Origin: Allolobophora icterica
Taxonomy: Eukaryota > Annelida > Clitellata > Crassiclitellata > Lumbricidae
DNA length: 64,000 nt
NCBI GenBank assembly: GCA_963556255.1
Contig: OY744616.1
Location: 32,532,616-32,596,615 of the forward strand
Direction of reading: 5' to 3'
Shown here: positions 13,680-26,114 of the stretch, one piece after another
How positions within the stretch are numbered: position 1 is the stretch's first letter
How the letters are laid out: every line of letters begins with the position of its first letter
The notes under the pieces: model-generated
Databases searched by the model: none
What the model saw: the letters and a program-made list of their open reading frames with translations, nothing else
Told to the model about the DNA's origin: nothing
Program-made: the position numbers and the translations under genes

Positions 13680-14110
13680 CAGACAGCCGAAAAGAGAGAG
13701 GGAGGAAGGGAAAAGCAGAGACAGACAGATAGATAGACAGTTTATCAGGGCAAATAGAAAGATAGACCGACCGACAGAGAGACAGACAGACGCACAGGCA
13801 GACGGACACGTCGGACAGACAGACAGACGGACAGACAGACATAGAGGGTGAGAGAGAGGGAAACCGAGGATGTAGAGAAACTGAGTGAGGGAGGTAGCAA
13901 GACAGAGCGACAGAAAGAGAGGGACAGAGGAGAGCAGGATGAGACACAGTCACAAAGAAAGTAAGGCAGATTGTCAAGCAGCCAGATAGCAATCCAGGAC
14001 GAAAAGAAGACAAAGAAAGGCGGAGGAGGTTAAGGGCAGAAGATAAGAGACACACACAGACAGGAAGACCAAGATAAAAACAGACAAAGAAAGACAGGCG
14101 TACAGAGGAA
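13680..14110. repeat. Purine-rich (GACA)/(GAGA) degenerate repeat
   Basis: Words of GACAGACAG and AGAGAGGGA type dominate, leaving an accidental minus-strand ORF (13,624-14,175) of low complexity. No gene is supported in 12,990-14,520. Confidence 0.65.
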
Positions 14111-14524
14111 GTCAACCAGACATCCACAAAGATAAAGCGCATTCCCGTGTGTCTTCGATTAAAACAGACGTTCACGAGGTCATCAGCCTTCTCCCAATTA
14201 CGGGGTCAGGGCAACGGTTGATGACCTCAGGACCTAAATATTGCTTCAATTTTCCCATGAATTTGGGAGTCATTAACCCTCTCTCCCTACCAGACGCTAG
14301 CAAGGGGCGAGGAAAAACACTGATGATGTGACCTAAATATCGCTACAATAATCCCAAGAATTACAATTTATAACTTTCTTCCAATCGGCTGTCCTAGATG
14401 CTGGGGCTCTAAAAAACTTTGTCAGACGTTGTTTATGCTCTTTTTTACAGTCATTATTAGTTCCTGAGATGGAAAGTCATAGGACATTTCGAAATAATTA
14501 CACGGCGCAATGCAATTAATCATG

Positions 14525-14712
14525 GACCGACAGACAGACAGACAGGCAGACAGACAGACAGACACACAGACACACAGACAGACAGACAGACAGACACACA
14601 CACAGACAGGAAGTCAGGTAGACCAAAAATACATAACCTGGCCCAAGGTGGATGAATAGTGGCGATGGGAACGAATAAATAATCCCCACTGTCCTCAGTC
14701 ATTTGTCAAGTC
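14525..14712. repeat. (CAGA)n block plus dispersed flank shared with 32,274-32,330
   Basis: CAGA/CACAGA units at 14,525-14,608 are followed at about 14,660-14,712 by a non-repetitive flank ending GTCATTTGTCAAGTC. The same flank, with scattered substitutions, follows the ACC run at 32,274-32,325. On the minus strand both flanks encode a similar peptide start (MTED..D.LFVPI), which shows that they are related. Confidence 0.7.
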
Positions 14713-15013
14713 TACTGCTCCTTAGTGTTGGCCCAGGTGATGTTTTGTCTTCATTTATATTATCTATGTACCTCAGGTAAAACAAAGTAACATTAATAAT
14801 AATATAAATATTAATAATACGACATATAATATTTATATAGCACCATAGCTACGGCCACGGCTTAAGAAAAGGGTGCTGTACATAAGTTCAAAAATCAATG
14901 ACAGTCATATGACATTTTAAAGGATAGGTCTTCAGTTGTGAAGCAAGAACAATGGAGATAATTTATTCGTACCCACCGCCGAAAAAATGGCTGGCGTCAG
15001 GAACTGATGTTGT

Positions 15014-15156
<143 letters not shown>

Positions 15157-15569
15157 TGACTTGAACATCTCCAGAGATTGCACATTCTCTTTAACATCTG
15201 AATGACTGTGACTGTGTCAATTTTTTTAATTACATCCAAGACAGTGACATAGCCGCAACAGAATATTTCCAAGTGATTGCCAACAAAAACATGTTTAATT
15301 AGTTTGCAATACTACAGGTCTCAGAAATCTAGCGGTAGGGTCGAGGGGCGGTGGGGGGGTTAGTGGCAGGAGAGGAGAAGATGGGTTAGAAGAATAACAC
15401 TTGAAAACACCAGATACGTGATCCAAAGAAGAACAGAAACATTACCCAGATTAGGTAAACACGCTGATCCAATGGAGATCCCCTCAGTCGTTAGCGTGAA
15501 CTGAAGGTAGTACAGGCACACAGAAAATGATAATAAAAAGAACCAACAAGAACATAACCACTAAGGTGA

Positions 15570-15593
15570 GGATGATGACTGTGATGATGGTGG

Positions 15594-15634
<41 letters not shown>

Positions 15635-15870
15635 TTGATGATGATGATGATGATTATGATGACGATAAGGGTGATGATGATGATGATGACGATGATGATG
15701 ATGACGATGATAATGATAGATGATGATGATGGTGACCATGATGATGACTATTATAATGATGGTGGTGGCGATAATGATCACAATGATGATGATGAAAGTG
15801 ATGATGACGATTATGATGATGACGACGATGAGGATGATGATGATGATGTTGATGACGACGATAAAGAAGC
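15570..15870. repeat. Degenerate (GAT)n/(GGT)n repeat
   Basis: An imperfect GAT-rich tract of the kind also seen at 17,630-17,970. Interruptions (GAC, GGT, AAT) suggest an older locus than 15,015-15,156. Confidence 0.85.
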
Positions 15871-16389
15871 TGCTGATTAAGAGGACACAACTACATTTTC
15901 AATATGCTACGAAAACCAGAAAAAGCTGAGCTGATGATGGTGGTGATAATCACGACTACAAAGACAATGCTAATGGCAATAATGATCACAGCGGATCACT
16001 GTCACCACCATAACACCTTCAGCATAATCATTATTACTGATCTTGCTGCTGTGTAATACAAACAGTAATAATAATACCGAAAAGAAAACCAACCAAATGT
16101 TAATCAACAAATGTTCTCATAATTAATCACACCAGATTGTTTTCATCGACTTATCCAGGTCCAGTCCAATCCAAACGACGGACCGACTGCAAAGCTGCTT
16201 TCGACTAAACAACTCATTAGACCTCGATCTACCATGGTTTCCTCCTCCAGCAACAACAACAATCCTATTATTTCGTTGCTATTCGCGTAGAAAGCCACAA
16301 AAGAGGATCCGTTATCCTACCTTCTTAGACTAACAAGAAGCTAAGCAGCGACGGTCTTCTCCTCTTTCGTTTCGTCTCCTCTGCGCAGA

Positions 16390-16700
16390 ACACGATATCC
16401 AGACAGGAAGTCAACAAAGTTGCTTTCGGAAATCTCTCGGAAACAATCCGCAGGAATCTCTTCCTAGGCGGCGCCAGCAGCAGCGGCGTATATATCGCGA
16501 TAAACGAAGGCTACGTCGTTCCCGTCTTTCCGTCAGCGTATCATCAGCATAAACCACAAGCCATGAGAACAGTCTGAATGATGCGTCCGCAGCGCTATCT
16601 AGACCACGCCGCCGATCGCCCACATGTGTGCTTCTGCGTGAGCCTCGTAGAACTCTGTGCGTGTCGGTGAGCGCCGCTCGCACTTACGCACATCAGACTG
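16390..16700. other. CpG-rich patch, function unknown
   Basis: This stretch has noticeably more CG dinucleotides (CGGCGCC, TATCGCGATA, CGCCGCCGATCGCC) than the surrounding DNA. A minus-strand ORF (16,411-16,683) is open but shows no family resemblance. It could be an unmethylated regulatory patch, a young insertion or a lone 5' exon. I see no proof of any of these. Confidence 0.25.
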
Positions 16701-16744
16701 TGCCACTGAATGTGTGTATGGCTACGTGTGTGCCGCTGTTTTTG

Positions 16745-16779
16745 TCACAGCCGACGTGTGCGTATGCGTGTTTAGTAGC

Positions 16780-16843
<64 letters not shown>

Positions 16844-16966
16844 ATGTGTGTGTTCGTGTGTGTGTGTGTTTGCGCGCGCGTGTGCGTTTCAGTGTGTGTG
16901 CGTGCTAACATGTGTTGGTGTCCGTGTGTGTGTGTGTGTGTTGGTGTGTGTGTGTGTTTGTGTTTA

Positions 16967-16997
<31 letters not shown>

Positions 16998-17032
16998 TTG
17001 TGTGTGTATGTATAAGCGTGCGTGTGTGTACT
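16745..17032. repeat. Interrupted (GT)n microsatellite
   Basis: GT dinucleotides broken by TACATG, GCGC, TTCG and similar words. The cysteine-valine ORFs it creates are artefacts. Confidence 0.9.
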
Positions 17033-17629
17033 GCACAACAGCGTTACTTGATCCAGTTCATGAAGTTCTGTAGTAAAGTTCTCCCAAGGTTCTCGCGGCT
17101 GACATCAGAATTTGACCCAGAACGAAAAAAATCCGACTTATTTATCGCCGCTCAGGTTGATCTATGCTGAGAAACATCTGTCCAGCGGGAGAATCATCCG
17201 ACCAGGTTCCCCCCCCCGCCCTCTGTCTCCACACCTCCCCCCCCCGCACCCACCCATCGTAGCAGCTCTCACTTAAGGGTCTGAGTCATTGGGATAAACA
17301 CCAGCAAATGGAAACAGACACGGCCGCCATACAGCGCTGTGTTTACGAGCACAACAGACGGTGTTCATGGCCTGGCTGTTATGAAAGATATTCTCACAAG
17401 CTGTCGCCTAAATGCAAGTCAGCGGAAGTTGGCCCAGTGAACAAAGGACGGCGCTTTAAACCATCCGTCTTTCCCATCAACACAATGTCTGTCCGTCACG
17501 CTGCACTGAGCTTACAGTAAACCTCAACACCGCCCGCAACAGTAACATTGGAACAAATTAAAACAACGTTACATACACAAGTGTTATTATTAATCACACC
17601 TGGCTTCGTTTTTTAATTTTTTGTCAAAT

Positions 17630-17666
17630 CATGATGACGATGATGATAATGTTGGTGGTGGCGATA

Positions 17667-17697
<31 letters not shown>

Positions 17698-17970
17698 CGA
17701 TGATGATGATGATGGTGGTGGTGGCGATGATGATGATGATGACGACAATGAAAACAACAATGACGACAATAATCATGATGATGATAATGATGATGGTAGT
17801 GATTACGATGACGACAATGAGAACAATAATGACGAAAACAATCATGATGATGATGATGATGATAATGATGATGATGGTGGTGGTGGTGGTGGTGGTGGTG
17901 GCGATGGTGATGATGATGACGACGATGAGAACAACAATGACGACGATAATCATGATGATGATGACGACTG
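17630..17970. repeat. Degenerate (GAT)n/(GGT)n/(GACGACAATGA) repeat
   Basis: Blocks of GAT and GGT repeats alternate with a recurring longer word, GACGACAATGAGAACAA, seen about four times. A higher-order unit has therefore been amplified as well as the triplet. Confidence 0.85.
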
Positions 17971-17999
17971 ACGAACTTAGCATGAAATCGAATATAGCA

Positions 18000-18916
18000 T
18001 GTGGGTCTAAGATGTCAAGTACTAAATGACTCTTACTCATAACTATTATGTTATCATATATATTACACATTTGTCATATATATAATTATGACATAAATGT
18101 ATGTATATATATATACACTACACATATATAGGACGACAATTAAGACTCTGATGCTGACAATGGAAGTTAAGGGGATGCACCTTGACGATGAATACATGAC
18201 ATAATATGGCAGCATTGCTAATGCTGTGACGCTTACTCATGTTCCTATAAATACCTCGGGTAGGCGATAGTTTAGCACGCCTCAATCAGGAACCATGAGC
18301 GAGAGAGAGCGAGACAGAGACATACACAAACAGAGACAGACAGAGAGGGCCTGTGTGGGCGGACATTGACAACCAGGCTACGCATTCCATCCAATTTAAT
18401 ATTTATTTTTGCCCGCCGACTCACACTCAGCGCCGACCGAAGACATTTCGAAGAGCGGCAGAGCTTTGGAAAATACCGATCACTTCCCCCGCAATCGCCC
18501 TGGCATAAAGCATCGCTGGCATAACTGCGGCTACCGATAAAACCCGTCCCCAGAGGCCATAAACCACACGAAAAGGCCACCACGACGAGCTGAGGCCGGT
18601 CAATACCTTCGGCCCAGTCAACAAGTCTCGCCTCTGACATAATGTCTGACCAGGCCAACGCCACCTCTGCTGACCCGGCGGCTATCTAATCCGCCAGATA
18701 CTAGCCAGGCAGTCGGTCAGTCAGTCAGGCCACCGAGAACAGGGAACGGCCGAGCGATTCCCCAACAGACTGCATTCTCCAACTGCCTGACCTATTTTGT
18801 CTGGCCTAGTTAATTATCATTTAAACACCGGCCAAGAAACGAAGGTAACTGCCAACAACATGTCGCGGTCGCCAGGCATGCAAATATCAGGACGGCCCTT
18901 ATATAATATCTGTGTG

Positions 18917-18948
<32 letters not shown>

Positions 18949-19280
18949 TGTGTGTGTGTGTGTGACGCACATCATGTTAATGTCACACAGATATATGACT
19001 TATACGCACGTCGTTTAAAAGAACAAGCCTAGTATAGAATAGATAGAGGACATAAAGGAGACAATAACAAAGCTTGGACTGCTGTAATGCATACGCATCA
19101 GCCTGCTGGAACGCACACTGGCGTTGAAGAACGATGACCTAACAGACATGTAGATCACTCAGTTTCAGCCAATGTATACATGCTGAGGAACTGTGCCATT
19201 GTTTAGGCCAGTGACGGCGTCCTTGAAAGGTGTGTCTAAAGGGCTCTATATAAATGTCCTAATACATACACCAATACAAC
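18000..19280. other. Non-coding stretch with one (GT)n block
   Basis: A GT/GCGT microsatellite lies at 18,911-18,964 and a short GAGA/CAGACA stretch at 18,300-18,350. I see no exon or transposon terminus. Confidence 0.5.
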
Positions 19281-19284
19281 AAAT

Positions 19285-19560
19285 ACATACATCAGACATA
19301 CATACATACATACATACATACAAGCATATATGCCTATGTGCACAATTATATACATATTTAAGTAGATACAAAACACAAATATATTAAAGACACACACACA
19401 CTTAAACACATATATACACACGTACAAACATACATGCAAAAGTACATACATTCATAACATATATGTACATAATACATACATATAAACACATACACACAAG
19501 TATGCATACATATATGCATACACACACATACAAAAGTACATACATACATCATAGTCATAC
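19285..19560. repeat. (CATA)n degenerate microsatellite
   Basis: CATACATA words with ACACAC and ATATAT interruptions run right up to the 5' break point of the LINE that follows. Confidence 0.85.
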
Positions 19561-19562
19561 CT

Positions 19563-20640
19563 CTGTGTGTTATATGTTATTAAGCTGGGCGTTCCTCAAG
19601 GCTCTGTACTTGGTCCTTTACTCTTTATTCTCTACACGGCTGACATTCCTTCTCTTTTCCCACTCTCGGGAGCTACTGGTCATCTCTTTGCAGATGATGT
19701 GCAAGCATTTGTCCATGGGTCTCCTTTATCTCAATTGCACTTAGTTGAGCGTATTGAGTCTTTATCTAAGTCTCTCCATTCCTGGATGTCCTCAAATCGT
19801 CTCTGTCTTAATGCCTCCAAAGCCCAGTTCATTTGGTTTGGCTCCCCTCAACAGTTGCTGAAGATTGATTTCGCCCTCCTTTTGGAAATCTTCCCTCACT
19901 ACTCCTTTTCATCAAGTGTACGTGACCTAGGTGTTACGCTTGATAGCTCTCTCTCCTTCAAAGATCACATCTCTAACCTCACACGTGTTTCCTACTTCCA
20001 CTTAAGGCGTCTCAGGGCTGTTCGACGATCTGTCTCTTTCTCTGTTTTCACAACGCTGGTCCATGCTTTCATTTGCTCCAGAATTGACTACTGCAATTCG
20101 CTTTTAATCGGTCTTCCTAAGGTCCGTCTCATGCCTCTGCAGTCAGTCCTAAATGCAGCTGCGAGATTAATTGCCCGTCTGCCACACTACTCACGCATTT
20201 CATCCTTCATGTATGAGAAACTGCACAGGCTTCCTCTTTCTGCGCGTATTAAGTTCAAAATCCTTATTCTGGTGTCAAAGACACAGCGGGGTCTCGCCCC
20301 AAAATATTTAATTGATGTAATTCACCGGCCTCTTTCTGTCTCCTCGCATCGTCCACTTCACTCCTCAAACAGATTTGATCTCTCAGTTACTCACACTAGA
20401 ACAGCTATGGCTCAGTCCCGATCTTTTGCCTCAATTGGTCCCTCTCTCTGGAATACACTGTCTCCTTCTACTCGCTCTCAAATTTTAATAAGTAAACCCT
20501 CATCTTCTTTTGCTTTCCTCAAGACTTATTTCTTTTCTCTCGGCCTTGCGCACTGGGAGCGCCTCTGAACGGTTCACCCTACTAGAGGCGCTTTATAAAT
20601 GTTTAAATACAATACAAAATACAATACAATACCTACATCC
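19563..20640 (+). mobile_element. 5'-truncated non-LTR (LINE) retrotransposon
   Basis: A single open frame of 333 codons (19,567-20,568) encodes the end of a reverse transcriptase. GVPQGSVLGPLLF lies at about residues 8-20 (19,588-19,626). The catalytic FADD box lies at 19,690-19,701. The thumb region follows with LNAAARLI, LHRLPLSARIKFKIL and GLAPKYL, the C-terminal pattern of CR1/L2/Rex-like LINEs. The ORF stop falls inside a terminal hairpin (GAGCGCCTCTGA ... GAGGCGCTTTATAAAT), and an ATACA-type tail ends near 20,640. The 5' part of the RT and any endonuclease or ORF1 are missing, as usual for 5' truncation. The long intact frame suggests a fairly recent insertion. Diverged relatives lie at 50,155-50,475. 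Confidence 0.9.
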
Positions 20641-20679
20641 AAGTATGCATATATACGTGCATATATATACATATATAAT

Positions 20680-20685
20680 TGTGTA

Positions 20686-20721
<36 letters not shown>

Positions 20722-20725
20722 CATA
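20680..20725. repeat. (TA)n microsatellite
   Basis: TA dinucleotides with one CA interruption, just 3' of the LINE tail. Nothing else is visible in 20,725-21,140. Confidence 0.8.
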
Positions 20726-21138
20726 ATCATGAAGACTGTCAATATAATATGATTGTGCATCATGGTAATGAACAGCATCTAAATGATCCGTGCTCCATAA
20801 GGCAACAAGACATATCGCTAGACGGGATAAAGGCAAATGTCGCCTGATAATTAAGATGGAAATTAAGGCAACGGTCGCCTGGTAATTTAGACGAACATCA
20901 ACCGCAGTCACACGTCACTGGTTCGTGGGAGAAACTGTGAGCAAAAGGGATACGATTAGCAGAAGAGGGAATTTGTGGCATTTATAGAAGAGGAAGAATA
21001 GGCCAGAGGGCTTGCTTAATAAAGAATGGAAAAGGAAATAACAACTCGAATGCCATCAGAAAGAACAAGGGCTGCCGTGAATGGATTGCGAGATATCATC
21101 AGCCCACGGAAAATAATCGCCTTCGTCTGATTGATTTA

Positions 21139-21141
<3 letters not shown>

Positions 21142-21201
<60 letters not shown>
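21142..21201. repeat. (CAG)20 microsatellite
   Basis: Twenty pure CAG units with no supported coding context. Confidence 0.95.
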
Positions 21202-21202
<1 letters not shown>

Positions 21203-21289
21203 TCCCTCTGGTCATATGTTTATGAGGCAGCACAAAAATCTAATCCATTAAGAACAGTCTGTGTGTCTGCACATGTGAATGACAGCGTC

Positions 21290-21928
21290 TGCTGTCTGTC
21301 TGTCTGTCTGTCTGTCTCTCAGTAAATATGTATTAATGGATGTAAGTATGCATGTTAATATGTACATATGTACTCATGTATGTACATTATGCATGTTTCT
21401 ATGTACGAACGTATGTATGTATGTATGTTTGTATGCATGTAGGTGTGTACATCAGTCAGTGAGTCAGCCATCCATTCATCAATCCATCCATTCATCAATC
21501 CATCCATCAATCCATCCATTCATTCATCCATCCATCCATCCATCCATCCATCCATCCATCCATCCATCCATCCATCCATTCGAGTCCACCCACCTATCTA
21601 TCCAAGCATCCATGCATCCATGCATCCACACACCCACCGACCCACCGACCCACCCATCCATCCACCCATTTGAGTCCATCCACCTATCTATCCAAGCATC
21701 CATGCATCCATCCATCCACACACCCACCCACCCACCGACCCACCCACCCATCCATCCACCCATTTGAGTCCATCCACCTATCTATCCAAGCATCCATGCA
21801 TCCATGCATCCATGCATCCATCCATCCATCAATCCATTCATCAATCCATCAATCCATCCATTCATCCATCCATCCATCCATCCATCCATCCATCCATCCG
21901 AGTCCATCCACCTATCTATCCAAGCATC
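21290..21928. repeat. (TCTG)n, (ATGT)n and large (CATC)n tetranucleotide domain
   Basis: TCTG units lie at 21,294-21,318, then GTATGT-type words. From about 21,465 come CATC units with three repeats of a longer module (GAGTCCATCCACCTATCTAT plus CCAAGCATCC), spaced about 105-135 bp apart. The same CATC domain resumes at 23,286, immediately after the transposon that splits it. Confidence 0.9.
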
Positions 21929-22484
21929 CAGTCTTGTTGTCCTCGAGACCAAGGTCTTGGTCTCGAGTGCGCTCGAGTTCGTTTTTAAAAGTCTTGGTCT
22001 TGGTCTTGGTCTTGACGTTCAAAGTCTTGGTCTTGGTCTTGAGGTTCAAGGTCTTGGTCTTGGTCTTGGTCTTGAGGTTCAAAGTCTTGGTCTTGGTTTT
22101 TCAAGACCAAGACCAAGACCGACCTAAAATTTTAAATTTTTCCGCGCCATTGCGGTCAATAACGGTCGCACCTCTGGCCCATAGCCAATAATAGATAGCT
22201 CTTGTCTGGTCAACCGAGAGCCAGACGAACTGAGTCACAGGCAGTTAGACTTTCAGCCACACAGGTAACCGCGGCAGACTGACCCCCGCGATCAGTGCGC
22301 TGGCCAGGCGCCAAAGATCTGGGCCACAGTTACACTCCTCTTGGAAATATCTTACATTATTCACCCTCGCTCATTTTAGTCATATCGGGATGTGGAGTTT
22401 GTAGGTCAAGTCCGTATATGGACCTACTCTCATACTGGTGGCCTTGATATGACTCCTCACCCTCATTGCCCTCACAATCTCAGA

Positions 22485-22486
<2 letters not shown>

Positions 22487-22569
<83 letters not shown>
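22487..22569. repeat. (GT)n microsatellite inside the transposon
   Basis: Uninterrupted GT repeats within the 21,929-23,285 element. Confidence 0.95.
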
Positions 22570-22570
<1 letters not shown>

Positions 22571-22619
22571 ACACACGGTTTGGCTACGTTTGACCAGGTT
22601 AATACCAAGGTTAATCGTG

Positions 22620-22690
<71 letters not shown>

Positions 22691-22693
<3 letters not shown>

Positions 22694-22861
22694 GGGCGTC
22701 TACACCATAGAAACCTTGGAGCAAATGCTCCATACAAGAAATGGGGGGGAGAGATCTGTCAGTGTGTGTGCCACCATTTTAGGGGAGGAAGTAACGGGGA
22801 GGGGGAAGAAGAGGGGGAAAAGGGACGTTGCTCCAATGACTTAGGGGGATAGACGCCCCTG
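22691..22861. mobile_element. Nested hAT-like MITE in a (TA)n tract
   Basis: Perfect 12-bp inverted ends CAGGGGCGTCTA and TAGACGCCCCTG bound 171 bp of non-coding DNA. Both sides are TA repeats (22,624-22,690 and 22,862-22,915), so an 8-bp TATATATA duplication is consistent but cannot be proven. The CAGGGG ends favour hAT over mariner, though a TA target would also fit a mariner-type element. It sits inside the larger element and so inserted later. Confidence 0.75.
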
Positions 22862-22896
<35 letters not shown>

Positions 22897-23030
22897 GTGT
22901 ATATATATATATATAAAAGCTCCCAGGTGCATGGATACATGCATACATAGTACAATGATACATACATAAATACGTTTATTCATACATACACACATACACT
23001 TGCATACATACATGCAAACACACACATACA

Positions 23031-23062
<32 letters not shown>

Positions 23063-23285
23063 CGCCTCTGAGGAATAGTGAGGATATGATTGTGATTTTT
23101 GGGTCGTGGTCTTGATCTTGGTCTTGGTCTTGAGGTTCAAGGTCTTGGTCTTGGTCTTGGTCTTGAGGTTCAAGGTCTTGGTCTTGGTCTTGGTCTTGAG
23201 GTTCAAGGTCTTTTTCTTGGTCTTGGTCTTGAGGTTCAAGGTCTTGGTCTTGGTCTTGGGGTTTATGGTCTTGACAACAAGACTG

Positions 23286-23535
23286 CAAGCATCCATGCAT
23301 CCATCCATCCACACACCCACCCACCCACCGACCCACCGACCGACCCACCCATCCATCCACCCATTTGAGTCCATCCACCTACCTATCCATGCATCCATGC
23401 ATCCACCCATCAATCCAACCCACTTGGCCACCACTGGGCCAGTCACCGAATCCACACTGTGTGTAAGTCTGCCTGCCTGCCTGCCTGCCTGTCTGCCTGC
23501 CTGCCTGCCTGTCTGCCTGCCTGCCTATCTGTCCG
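23286..23535. repeat. (CATC)n continuation and (CTGC)n microsatellite
   Basis: The CATCCATC/CACCCACC domain interrupted at 21,928 resumes here with the same GAGTCCATCCACC module. A CTGCCTGC block follows at 23,469-23,530. Confidence 0.9.
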
Positions 23536-23907
23536 TTCACCCTTCTGCCTGTTTGCTCCAGATATCCTCTGTTTGTTGAGTAAAACCCTATACTTTACAT
23601 GAAAACCAAGACAGAAACTGTATCAGAGGCCACTAATCCACAGATTTTCCGCTGTAAACAATCAAACCTGAGACAAAGTGGAATCAATATGAAGGCAAAC
23701 GTTTTCTTAATCAATGATCTGAATCGTTTTATGGATCTGCTGAAACGCTTTTACACACAAGCAACCACCAACGCCGCCGCCGCCACCACCACCACCATCA
23801 TCACCACCATCAGACGATGCTGATAAAAAAAACTCAAGGACAGCAACCTAGACCTATCAGTTGTCAGAGCCCGCCATGTCCCGCTTTGCGACCGACCACA
23901 TGTACAT

Positions 23908-24070
<163 letters not shown>

Positions 24071-24469
24071 CAGTGCTAGTCATAATGTACAAGTGCCAGC
24101 TTCAATTGGATCCATCGTTTTTACTCTCGATATATGGGCATGTATCGAGTTTCCCAAACGACAGTTTGACGACCCAACAATGTCATTCGGAGCATGTGCA
24201 TACAGTGACGGACGGGTTAGGCAAATCATTAGCCAACGAAAACAACGGATCGTCTGTGTTGATGGTAAATCGGTCTGAGGGGATCTAGGACTCTGCCTCG
24301 CCTAAGTGCACTTGCACAGAATAATGTGCTAAGATCGTGTCTTTTTTTAACCTATTTAATTCTGCAAAACAGAACTCATCTTCCTAGAAGCATCTCTTAG
24401 TCCACTGCTGTTTGGGTAAAATATTTTTCTTTTATTTGTAGACTGTTTTTCGGATTGTTCGTATGTTGA

Positions 24470-24622
24470 GCATTTATTGCAGAATATTCTAAAACCATAA
24501 CCATGTCTTTTTCTGACCTACTTAATTCTTAAACATGAGAAGCCATGTTTAAGATCGGGTCGTCCACACAACCCTTATTATCATTGCATGTAAGCAGAAC
24601 ATTATTTTATGCAGTGGTGTTC
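24470..24622 (+). repeat. Long inverted repeat, left arm
   Basis: This arm is an imperfect reverse complement of 26,115-26,286. Shared landmarks in order are GCATTTATTGCAGAATATT, GACCTACTTAATTCTTAAAC, CATGTTTAAGATCGG and AACATTATTTTATGCAGT. The arms are about 1.5 kb apart. They may be the ends of one element or two oppositely oriented copies of a repeat family. Confidence 0.75.
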
Positions 24623-24769
24623 TGACCTAGAACACTGTAATTAACACTCATTTTACCCTTCCAACACCTGAGTCTTGTAATATGTAGTCAGAGCGACCAT
24701 CTGCAAACACCTTAATGACTTCCCTTTCAAAACAAACAACTAGAAACCAATGCAGAAATCAGCCACCCA

Positions 24770-24940
24770 CACATGCAAACATACATGCATACATACATAC
24801 ATGTATACATTCAAACATACATACATACATACATACATACATACAAACATACATACATACATGTATACATACAAACATACATACATACATACATACAAAC
24901 AAACATACATACATACATGTATACATACATACGTGTATAA
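24770..24940. repeat. (CATA)n microsatellite
   Basis: CATACATA units with regular AAACATA and GTATACAT interruptions, which suggests a longer amplified unit of about 60 bp. Confidence 0.9.
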
Positions 24941-25547
24941 AGTACATGCACAGTAACTTATGGACTTATCCATACTGACGTCGAACTGCCATCGAACAAT
25001 GTCTCATGCAATAGACACAGATGCCTCAGACGTCATACGATGCAATGCATATACGAATATACGTCGGACGTATCATGGAAATTTGTAATACGTCCGTCTG
25101 GTCTTTCATAACACCGCACACAGAACTGTATATCCTGGCTCCATATAACGACAGCAGCCGCGGCAAATCATATTATCGTAAATCCATGCAAGGAAATGAT
25201 TCCTCGTCGTGGTAGAAAGAGTTGAATGCGAGATGACTGCGTGCTGGCGCAAGGAAACAACGCCAGGTCATGCAAAGACAGGAATGCGGACGTGAATAGT
25301 GACTTTATGGCCTTTCATCTGGATCTGCTGGTATTAGCAAATGCCCTCATTGCCACTCTCTTTCCATGGCTCTTTGACAACACTCCTTGTGCATCTTCCA
25401 CTTACAGAGAAGCGCTTTATGAAATCCATCTTCCGCGATTGACCCCTTTGTGACTGCAGATGAAGCGGTAGTTTTACTGCTGCTCTCGGCCAACTAGTTT
25501 GTTCAAACCGAATGGACCAGACGTAGAAGAAATGTCAAAAGTCCAGC

Positions 25548-25618
25548 TTAACAGTTTAACGATGAGCTGCATTGGTTTCCCAGTCGCTTTTAGTACACTC
25601 TCGTCGTTAAAGTGTTAA
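25548..25618. mobile_element. 63-bp MITE flanked by TTAA (piggyBac-like)
   Basis: The core at 25,552-25,614 starts CAGTTTAACGATGAGCTGC and ends GTCGTTAAAGTG, between TTAA on both sides (25,548-25,551 and 25,615-25,618). It is the same length as, and closely similar to, the copy at 31,474-31,544, and shares ends with the longer copy at 60,340-60,544. TTAA target duplications are the hallmark of piggyBac elements. Confidence 0.75.
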
Positions 25619-26114
25619 TGAAAGCTACAGTGGTAATAACAAATGGCAATGTTGATGACAATCCTGATGATGACAACGGTGATGATAGTCATGATTACTG
25701 ATCAGCTTAAACCAATCACCAAAAGACCGCAATGCCACTCTCTATTGATGTTCAAAACCACCGCCGCTCCCCTCCCCCACCACCACCATTATGCGTATTA
25801 TCCTCATCTCCATTATCATCATCCTCACCCACATCTTTACAATACATGACAGATGGTTCTAACAGAACAGCAACAGCTTATGATGATGTCGGCCAAGTCA
25901 ACTTGCATCTTCTTCAAATCATTCTTCTCTTATTCCAAATTCAAACGCAATTTCTTTGTAATATCAGCTGACAACATTATCATTGGTGTCTTTTTTCTCC
26001 CTTCTCTTGCATCCATATCACTTAGAACTATATCTCTAACCAATTATCCTAGGTCAATTAAAACCTTGACATTAGTAAAAAAAATCATTTCAAAAATCAT
26101 TTCAAAATTATTTA

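Larger units (their letters stand above)
21929..23285. mobile_element. Non-autonomous hAT-type transposon with minisatellite ends
   Basis: The left terminus CAGTCTTGTTGTC (21,929-21,941) and right terminus GACAACAAGACTG (23,273-23,285) are perfect 13-bp inverted repeats. Each is flanked by the same 8-bp target duplication CAAGCATC (21,921-21,928 and 23,286-23,293). Such 8-bp duplications and CAG/CTG ends are typical of the hAT superfamily. Tandem GGTCTTGGTCTTGAGGTTCA-type minisatellites lie inside both ends (about 21,990-22,115 and 23,105-23,265). A 26-bp palindrome (CTCGAGACCAAG, GT, inverse) sits at 21,942-21,967. The centre holds a (GT)n at 22,487-22,569, (TA)n tracts and a second nested element. 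No transposase is encoded, so it depends on an enzyme supplied in trans. Confidence 0.85.

Noticed and set aside
13624..14175. 183-codon minus-strand ORF rich in Ser, Leu, Cys
   Set aside because: Low-complexity reading of a GACA/GAGA tract; no domain, no splice context.
16628..17170. 180-codon Cys/Val-rich ORF
   Set aside because: It is an interrupted GT repeat.
17308..17520. Small Cys-containing protein (70 codons)
   Set aside because: Starts with ATG and stays open, but has no recognisable motif, neighbour or splice signal.
22691..22861. Tc1/mariner MITE
   Set aside because: A TA target would fit, but the CAGGGGCG ends and the neighbouring hAT elements favour hAT; kept as hAT-like with reduced confidence.
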